A DNA stretch of 64,000 nt, from the NCBI GenBank assembly GCA_029204225.1, contig CM055102.1, positions 21,630,182-21,694,181 on the forward strand. The letters run 5' to 3'. Position 1 is the stretch's first letter. Each line of letters opens with the position of its first letter. The translations under genes were made by a program, and so were the position numbers. This DNA comes from Diphasiastrum complanatum (lineage: Eukaryota; Streptophyta; Lycopodiopsida; Lycopodiales; Lycopodiaceae). The notes beneath the pieces were generated by a model. The model saw only the letters and a program-made list of their open reading frames with translations, was not told the origin of the DNA and made no database searches. Below, piece by piece: positions 56,235 through 64,000 of this stretch.

Positions 56235-57397
56235 AAGTTGTCATAAGAGTTATGAGATATGGTTGAGCTATTGTGGACTTATGCATTTGTCATCGAGCAA
56301 TCGACAACGACAAATTCAATAGCCATCAATCCCTTTAGCAGAGCCATTCGAAAAGAAAAGAATGGCTTTGTAGATTTCCTTAATTGTCACCTCAATTCTA
56401 GTTAGCTAGCTAATGTTTGGCTCTTTGGGGAAATCCACATCTTCTGGAGCTTGTGGGTGCTTGCTTTTAAGCATATCTAGCACTTCCATGCTTGCTAGGG
56501 CAATCGCTTCTTCTAATGATAATAAACGAATAGCTCCACCGATATCATTGTCCTAGTTTGCCTTCAACATATTTCTTGATTGCTTCATCAAACGTTTTCA
56601 GCTGGGGTGTCGACTTGCTTTTCACAGCAACAGAAGATTCTGACCATAGCGAATTGTACTTGATGAGAGAGATGAGGTTTTCCTTTTCATCTTTCTTTTC
56701 TAGGCTACAAAAACAAAAATAAGAAAAGGTGAGGAGTCGAGTCTAGGAAGGTAAATCATTCTTTTTTAGGCACTCTAAGATAATGCCACTTAAACTTATG
56801 CAGCAATAATGCATGCACCCTTCAAAATCCAATTTAGAATCACAATATTGGAATGAAAAATTATGAGATGTTCGTTGAGGGGATCCTGATTTGTAGGGAT
56901 TGTTGGTTGTTGAGGTTGGTGGGAACATGACTATCTCAAAACCTCCAACTCGCATGTGTTTTTGCCAATATGTCTCTTCCTTGGGCATTCGGATTGTTCC
57001 TTATGGCACTGTTATGTGCTTATTCGGTACTCCTTTTGGTTTGTAGCTTTCTTCCACCCTGCGCTCCAAGTGGTTCTTGGACTCCTTTATTCTTAAACTC
57101 GTCTTATGGCAAGCCCAATTTATATCCTTTGCTTCTAGACTCATGGCCGCATGCGTCACATCCTTGCTGCATACCTTGTCTTTTTTCCTTCATTTTCATC
57201 AACACTAAAGTTTTTCTTGACACTATCACCAAACTGCTTCGCCATTTCCTCTAGGCTGGCAAATTTCCCTTATTGTCTTGGTTGATTTGTACTTTGCCCT
57301 ATATTGAGGGAAGCCTTGGCATGCTTGACCCCTTGTTGAAAAACAAGTCCCTCATTCTTCGTTGTTTGTCCTCCCTATCCAATCCTTCTCAATAGTG
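56235..57397. other. Unassigned segment with minus-strand coding relic
   Basis: On the minus strand, NLISLIKYNSLWSESSVAVK and TPQLKTFDEAIKKYVEGKL (about 56565-56690), and further right GGFEIVMFPPTSTTNNPYKS (about 56870-56930), look protein-like but match no family I can name. Stops interrupt them. Confidence 0.3.
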
Positions 57398-58487
57398 TTA
57401 GCAGATTCTAGGGAATCTCCAAGTGCCGAGCCAAGCTGAAGACACAAGTTATCTTTCACCCATGACTGAGGAGGTCTCAGAAGAAGAGAGCAGAATAAGC
57501 TAAGAGCCGAGCATGAGAGCCGAGGAAATACTAGCTAAGAAGACAGTGAGTTAACTATGTGAGCCTACATGGTGTATCCCAAAGAAGGAATGACCATGTA
57601 GGAGCTAGTAATGTTTCCTAGGCATTGTAAATAAAGGTAGACCCCCCTTAAATTAGTTAGAGTGAGCCACCATTTGATGGTGACCTTTAGTGGAAGGGCA
57701 AATTCCACATGTAATTCTAATTTAGTGGAATTGCCACATGGGCTCCACATGGGCAGCCTTCTTGCTTATTTAAGGGCCCCCCTCTCTTGTGAGGGAGCTT
57801 TGATTGTATTGTCAAGTTCTCTTGAGCAAATAAAGAGGATCCTCCATGAGTTCTTGATGATAGCTTAGCTCCTTGTTCATGGCAATGCTCTTGAGTGAGA
57901 TTTCTATGAGCATGCTTGATTCCTTTGCATTGTGGATTAACTAGGTTCTTGTTTCTTGTTTCTTGCTTAGTTGTGGATTAGCATTTAGTTCTTGTTTGTG
58001 GCATCTTGTAGTAATCAGCATTCAAGTAAACTAGATAGGCTGGTTTGTGGTATAGATCTTGCGTACTCCCTTACAACCCAGTTCTTGATTGTTTTTGAGT
58101 AGTCTAAGCATTAAGTGATGAGTGTTTCTTGATTCTTAGATTGTTAAAATGTTGTTAGGAATCTAGTTTCTTGAAACTAGTTTCTTGTTTCAGTAGTTAA
58201 TCTCGTTCTTGATTGTTTTCTGATTTAGTAGTTCGTGGTAGGATTGCTCTCTATAGTGAACGTTGATCTTCTTGAGCTTTGTCTGGTTACATATGTAGCT
58301 GAGTATCAGATTGGAGTTACCCACTGATAGTTGAGAATACATGTTTAAACCTGAGTAATGCTTCTGCTCTATAACAGTTCTAATAAGAAGAAGAACCACA
58401 AAGAACCGTAACAACAGAAGTAAAGTAATCCAAGAAGAAGAAAGAGATAAAAAGAACGTGTTCACAAATTCAGTGAATCAGTGAACA
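57398..58487 (+). repeat. Gypsy 5' LTR (left border tentative)
   Basis: The right end is fixed by the primer site; TGTTAGCAGATTCTAGGG at 57398 is a plausible start. It contains TATTTAAGGG (about 57768) and AATAAAG (57829) as promoter and polyadenylation signals. The last about 117 bp recur at 62250-62348. Confidence 0.55.
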
Positions 58488-58489
58488 TT

Positions 58490-58500
58490 TGGCGCTGTTC
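58490..58500 (+). other. Gypsy-type primer-binding site
   Basis: TGGCGCTGTTC, three bases or fewer from the LTR end, a variant of TGGCGCCGTT used by Athila/Tat-type Gypsy elements. Confidence 0.6.
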
Positions 58501-58802
58501 CACAACTACACACACTTTAAACCAAGCCATATCTCATTCACCTGTGTTGCGACACAATCGCCCAGAGAGCTCCTACATATTCATTGCCGATCTCATCACT
58601 TCGGTCTTGACCGACGTCCTGGTCGTTTCTTAACCAGAGTCTCACGATTCGCACCAAGCCGAGCTCCACGACTCAAGTCTGGACCGGACCACCACCTCAT
58701 ACCTCTCGACCGAACCACAGCTTCAAAATCCTAACATGTTCTGAGTTACACCTCAACCGCCGCTCATCATTCCAATACGTATAAACTGCTTCTTGGTACA
58801 CC

Positions 58803-60287
58803 CTGGCTCCAGATGGCAGGTGTTGTCCAAGATTGGAAGAACAACAAAATCACCTTTGGCAACCATGATAAACGAGTCATTGTTGACTCAAATGGCCATG
58901 TCAAGCCCACCAAGGTATACGATGATTGGTCATCTACAACATATGATGAATCAGATAGTGTCCCGATCCAACCAAAAGGCCACTATACACGAACCACAGA
59001 CATAATCAATTGGGGTCATGCACTAGCCATCGTGGATTGTGCGGATTCCAATCGATCGTATCAAAACGGCTGCAGAAGATGTGGATATTCTTCCATCTTC
59101 TACAGACATTGACACACCCATCATCTCGCTTATGATAATAGACCCCATTCCTATAGCTTGGTGCCCAGAAGAACCTAGTGTCTCTACTGTCCATGTTTCG
59201 AAAGAAGGTATTCTTTCCATGGATAATGTTGAAATGACGGATGAACATGTACTCCTCTATCTAGATGCTCAACGTTATCCGTCCAAAGTCATTCCTAAGG
59301 CGATAAAGTCACCAGGACCGTTGGCCCATGTCCAACTAACATCCAAAGTACCAAACATACAAGCATATAGGCCCAAACCCAAAGTATATACTTGGGACGC
59401 GTATCCCGACGAAGTCTAGGAGACAATCGACGACGATATGGTAAGTGAGGCCACAACACCACCCATTCAAAACCCACAAAAACCTCGGTTACAAAAAAAT
59501 AAAATTATTGATACAGAATGAACCGAGCGTCAAAAACAGATGTGTGCAAAGCTTAAACAGCCGATAAAGCCCTTGTCTAAGGAGACAAAAATCAAACAAT
59601 CAGACCAAGCTTCCACGTCTGATAGTGAATCAACTTAGATGATTTCCAAAGTTCCAGAACATTTTGTGAACCCACCTTTCGATCTTCCACAGAAATTCAA
59701 AGACTTTACATTGGATGATGTCGTTATCTAGTTACCACAGCCACATCGGGAACCTACACCAAGTTCCAATTCCTTTGAAGGACCCGCTAAGACAATTCCA
59801 CTAAACCTTAAAGATCCTAACGAGGACATAGATCGAATGGTTCATGTTGGTGCACATCTGTCATCAACCTAACTGTCTGATCTAGAAACTTTATTACACA
59901 AATACATGGATGTATTTGCATGGAATTATATTGAAATGAAAGAAATTCTCCCTGACATAGTAGTACATCGGATTCCTCTAGAAGACAATGCTAAGCCTGT
60001 TAGGGCTAAACCTTACCACAGTAATCCAGTCTATCGTGAGAGGATCGATGAAAATATTAAGAAATTGCTGGATGCTGGCTTCATTTATGAAGTCCAACAT
60101 ACTGATTGGATATCACCCATTGTGGTTGTACCCAAAAAAAACAGCAAGCTTCGTATCTGTGTCGACCTCAAGAACCTTAATGCAGTTACGAAGAAAGACC
60201 ATTTTTCCTTGCCCTTAACGACCCAAATATTAGAGGAAATGGCAGAAGCTGAAGCCTTCAACTTCTTGGATGGATTCAGCGACTCCT
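58803..60287 (+). pseudogene. Ty3/Gypsy pol fragment (pre-RT and RT N-terminus)
   Basis: WKNNKITFGNHDKRVIVDSN (58830-58890), then broken acidic linker sequence with stops near 59418, 59520, 59636 and 59730. The best block is 59906-60287: MDVFAWNYIEMKEILPDIVV, VHRIPLEDNAKPVRAKPYHS, IKKLLDAGFIYEVQHTDWIS, PIVVVPKKNSKLRICVDLKN and ending FNFLDGFSDS-stop, where active elements continue FSGYNQI. The catalytic YVDD, RNase H and integrase are absent. Relic. Confidence 0.82.
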
Positions 60288-61089
60288 AAGCCATTCGCAC
60301 CTCAGCGAAGTGCGAGCTCAAGCGTCTTCTGGCGACGATCTTCTTGCTATTGTGTCCGATCCTGGCGCTCGACTGTTCAATCCTTCAATGATCAACCACC
60401 ATCTTTACACTCTACCAGCCACCATCGTTCTCACTCCCTTACAAGCGCCATCACCAAAACTTTCAAACCCAATGTCGCCGGCAGAATACCTCATATCACA
60501 AATTCTCGCATGCTGAGGGGTAGTGTCACGCGAGCACTAATCATGCTCCTGTCAAACTATTGAACATCCTAAAATCACTATCACAAACCGTATACCTTCA
60601 ACCCGCTTCATTCCTTACAGATCCACATCCATAACATTACAACCCTTGTCAAACACCTCCACTTGCTGCTATTCCACTCCCCATCATTCTTAACTCGACC
60701 TCACTCTATTCACCCTCCTTTACATCATCCTATTTCATTTACCACCCACACCGTTCTATCCAACACAACCATCTTCCACATATCCCCCTTTCCAAACCCT
60801 TTGATACATCACTCCCCACACACTTTCCGAACCATTTTGCACCCTCACTTCCCATCTCAACCGGAGCCCACTCCTTCAGATCTCAACCGAAGTCCTCCCT
60901 TCCCATCTCAACCGGAGCCCACTCCTTCAGATCTCAACCGAAGTCCTCCCTTTCCATCTCAACCGGAGCCCACTCCTTCACATCTCAACCGGAGCCCAAC
61001 CCTTCAAATCTCAACCGATGCCCTTACCACTGTCTCACCCCTCAATCGACACAGTTTTTCTAGAATCTCCCTTCTTCCATTTTTTCACC
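60288..61089. other. Pyrimidine-rich spacer with 54-bp minisatellite
   Basis: C-rich, purine-poor plus strand between the RT relic and the next frame. No confident gene; the long Pro/His/Ser frames reflect base composition. Confidence 0.5.
60849..61018. repeat. 54-bp minisatellite, about 3 copies
   Basis: Unit containing CCCATCTCAACCGGAGCCCA, CTCCTTCAGATCTCAACCG and AAGTCCTCCC, two near-identical copies and a third diverged one. Confidence 0.88.
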
Positions 61090-62337
61090 ATGTCGTCCAA
61101 TCCCAGTTCAAGTTATGATGATCCCGAAGCATGCAAGCTCGACATCCAGCTATGCAAGTTAGACCTTACAGAGATGCAGACCTGGTACCAGCAGGCGGAG
61201 TCCTTCTTCAAGAAAATTGAATTTTAGATCCCTGTCTTGACAGGCCATCAAAGCCCGTATCTGGTACACATGGCATATGCCAATTATCATACCATGGCAA
61301 GATCATGTCAGATCATAGTTTCCCCTATAAGGAATTATGTTTATAACGTATCTTTTGCGGCAACCGACTTGCAACCTTATGGGTTCCCGCGAGGACCAAA
61401 CACTGTCACAAGGAAATTGCAAAAAATAGAGCAAACGACATATTTCAAGTACATTTATCCCTATGTGACCAAGTGGAAGAATAAGGATGGGTACAGGCTG
61501 GAAGCCATCAACGACAAGCAACTTCAAGCAGCATGTGCCCATCTCACCAGATGCACACAAAAATCTCAAATGAAAGTGCTGAGGGTACCCATGTCCCTAT
61601 TTCACATGATGGCAGATTCACGATTGCATGCCCAAATTCTCTATGATTGAGCACAGTTTGCTTCAAATTGTCTTCATGAGTGCATTAAGAACAAGCATCC
61701 CATCACAATATTGGGATATCTGATGACATATATCACTCTTCATCAAGTACAAAATGACCCAAACCTTCAACAACAATTGTAGCTTGCGGACAAGGCATGG
61801 GAAACTTCCATTGAACACAAGAAGTCCAAGCGTGTAAGAACAACTTCACCATCGGGATCCCAGGCTAAACGAGTGAACACCAGTATCCTCCCTCTAGCGC
61901 AGAAGCCAAGAAGCCCACCAAAGGATCCACAAACAGCTGCAACTTTCGGAGCTCAATAGGCAGATACCTCAAGGGCTCAGTTGCCGGGCACATGGCAACA
62001 ACGAAGGCAAGAGAAGCTTCAAGCTAGGAGCACATCATTGGTGGGATCAATTTCCGATGGTTCCACCTCAGATGGTGGCAACTCGTCAACAGCATCACAA
62101 CAACACTTGTCACCCTCACATGTCATCGACGGGGGTGATGGAGCAACCACCTCAACACTGGCACCTGACACGACAGTACCTCAAGTCACAAGTCAGCCAG
62201 ATGAAGCCACCACCCCACCCACACTGATTACTACACCAACGCCACCTGTAATAGTTCTAATAAGAAGAAGAACCACAAAGAACCGTAACAACAAAAGTAA
62301 AGTAATCATAAAAAGAACGTGTTCACAGATTCAGTGA
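61090..62337 (+). pseudogene. Extra ORF of the Gypsy element, interrupted
   Basis: Begins MSSNPSSSYDDPEACKLDIQ; four in-frame stops (61226, 61648, 61780, 61957) break an otherwise continuous frame of about 400 codons. Blocks: YLVHMAYANYHTMARSCQII, FKYIYPYVTKWKNKDGYRLE, AACAHLTRCTQKSQMKVLRV, HECIKNKHPITILGYLMTYI, then a Ser/Thr/Pro-rich tail running into the LTR remnant. I do not recognise the family. By position (after pol, before 3' LTR) it resembles the extra ORFs of Tat/Athila-type Gypsy elements. Confidence 0.5.
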
Positions 62338-62348
62338 ATCAATGAACA
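62250..62348 (+). repeat. Gypsy 3' LTR remnant
   Basis: AGTTCTAATAAGAAGAAGAA...CAGTGAATCAATGAACA matches 58371-58487 apart from an 18-bp gap. Only this end of the LTR is present. Confidence 0.78.
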
Positions 62349-63076
62349 ACAAACTCCTTAGTTTTGCTGGCTCATTTCATCTTAAGGGCCCATTTGTCTT
62401 AAAAAATCTAGGTTTGGCCCTTCTTGAACTTTGCTCCCTCTTTTGTTGGTCGGCTTCTGCATCTTTTCTCCTTGATGAGCCTATCTGAACTTCTACTATT
62501 CTTACTTATGCTTTCCCCTCTCTTTTTTCCTCGCATGTGAGGCTCTATTTAGCTTTGGCCTACAAAGGACTTACGCCCCTTCATCAACACATCCATGTTC
62601 TCCCTTGTTAGATCCTTGCAGATGTCAGTTTGTCCTGCAATAAACGTTCCCTTATCAACTTGCCTCTCTTTATGCTCTTGGTCTATGTCTTAGTGGTGAT
62701 CCTTCTTCAACCCTCGTTGGGTGGGAGCTTGCCTCCTTCAGTTATTCTTCTATTTATTCTCAACGGTACTCCTCCCCCTTCGCTTACTATTTCACTACCC
62801 ACTGGGCCCTGTTTGATCCTCCTGCACTTTGGCACAAGAGATTTTGATTGTTCATTCCATTCTTGCTTATCGAATTGTCTCTAGAACTTTGTCTCTCCGT
62901 TCCAGGTGGCCCTTCTTCTTGTCAAATCACCTCTGTCCACTTTTCCAATTGTAAGTTGAGTCTATTGGGCATCTATTCTTTTACTACCATAGGCACCTTT
63001 GGATTGATTTTGCACACCGCTTCAGTCATCAGGGGACCCCATCACCTCTTGTTGTTTGCTTTGTTTTACTAGATGA
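62349..63076. other. Pyrimidine-rich spacer, no gene
   Basis: CT-rich plus strand with short, unconvincing frames; no domain recognised. Confidence 0.5.
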
Positions 63077-64000
63077 TGTGAAAAATGCAAAAAATATGCT
63101 TGGTCAAGGCCAAAATCATGTATATAGGATGATTACACATGTGTGGAGCCTGTTCCCACGTGTAAAAGTAGTGTACTTGTCATGTACCATAATCATATAG
63201 ATTGTACATATGATTTAATTCAAGTTCTAGTGGCTAAAAAGGCCAAAACTAGTTTTCTAGATATATGACACATGGCAGCAATCTATTGATTGCATGAGCC
63301 ACATCCTTTGGTTATGTGTCACATCCCATGTGTAGAGGACAGCTCACACGTGTGGAATAAGCTGAAGTAGGCAAATTTTGACTTCTAGAAGATTTCCAAA
63401 TAGATCTCCATATAGTAGGAAATTGGACAAAAAATGCTCAAAATAGAAAGTTTGATCCAAGTGTCAATTTTGCATGATGATTCACCACATGAAAAAGCAT
63501 CCTCACACGTGTGAGATCTGATGCATGATCAGTAACTCGAGCTCCAAGAAGTGTATATATAGAGGCATATTTGGCCATAGTCAACATGAAACATCAATCT
63601 TGATTTTGGAAGCAATTTTGTGTCAATCTCTCCATTTGTCTACATTTGTTTTGAATGTTTTGAGTTTCTATCATAGTGTACTTTGTTTTTAGGTTGGAGT
63701 CCGTACTCTGACAGATTTTCACGTGTGAAACCAGCAAGTACATTTACCTTCATTAATGATTGTTCTTGTTAGATTTTCATGCCTAGAATTGATCTAGATT
63801 GATCTAAATCTTGTGTAGATTGATAGATCAATTGTATCTAACATCCAATCCCTCTTGTGGATCAGATTAGGATCCATTCTTGGTCCTATTTTGCAAGTTT
63901 CCACAGGTGATTCACAGATTATGGATTGTGTTGTCCTCACATTTTGGCATGTGTGCAGGCTATCGATACTCTGGAAGATTTGGACTTCTCGGGACCAGCA
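63077..64000 (+). repeat. Probable LTR, running off the right edge
   Basis: Begins TGTGAAAAA like the 50329 LTR, contains GGCCAAAAT and palindromic CACACGTGTG motifs (63345-63354, 63504-63513), and TATATATAGAGGC (about 63549) as a TATA box. The right end is outside the window, so this is inferred from style rather than from a matching copy. Confidence 0.4.

Noticed and set aside
55975-56286. Ser/Lys/Asp-rich short proteins near 56 kb
   Set aside because: They come from reiterated GTCGA words inside a Copia LTR and occur on both strands.
60663-61118. 151-codon Pro/His/Ser frame as a gene
   Set aside because: Composition follows a C-rich, purine-poor strand and a 54-bp minisatellite; no domain.
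57398-62353. Target-site duplication for the Gypsy element
   Set aside because: Bases beside the tentative left LTR border (AATAG) do not match those after the right remnant (ACAAA); the border or the element ends are not secure.

Overview
This is about 64 kb of repeat-rich nuclear DNA from a land plant, with one recognisable host gene. The gene is on the minus strand and encodes a WD40 protein of the WDR48/UAF1 family (the plant type called LRS1 in Arabidopsis). Ten coding exons join in frame into 440 codons between 30786 and 8378. The C-terminal third is not found in the window. Introns reach 7-8 kb and are packed with transposons, which points to a large-genome vascular plant such as a fern or gymnosperm. 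That placement is inference; the species was not identified.

Layout, left to right. 1-8.2 kb: C-terminal remains of one hAT transposase, the N-terminal half of a second hAT interrupted by a rearranged LINE, and a truncated Gypsy gag-protease block. 8.4-30.8 kb: the LRS1-like gene. Its introns hold a non-coding LTR element with a 5-bp target duplication (9813-15256), a hAT-type non-autonomous element with an 8-bp target duplication (19396-20149), a 0.9-kb (CA)-rich microsatellite facing a (GT) tract, and a LINE ORF1 fragment. 31-38 kb: LINE, Copia and hAT fragments, and a possible 5' leader exon of the gene near 38.5 kb. 39-50 kb: a pile of Copia relics on the minus strand whose LTRs repeatedly have internal retroelement sequence on both sides. 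50.3-55.9 kb: an intact, young LTR element inserted into one of those Copia LTRs. 56-62.3 kb: a degraded Gypsy element with an extra downstream reading frame. 63.1-64 kb: probably the start of another LTR related in style to the young element.

The most interesting object is the 50329-55885 element. Its two 647-bp LTRs differ at two positions by eye. It has an exact 5-bp target duplication, an initiator-Met primer site, a polypurine tract, an intact Copia-type gag, and then, instead of protease-integrase-RT-RNase H, a 755-residue open frame with no pol signature I can recognise. It looks like a gag-bearing non-autonomous retrotransposon (TR-GAG-like) carrying a long unknown second protein.
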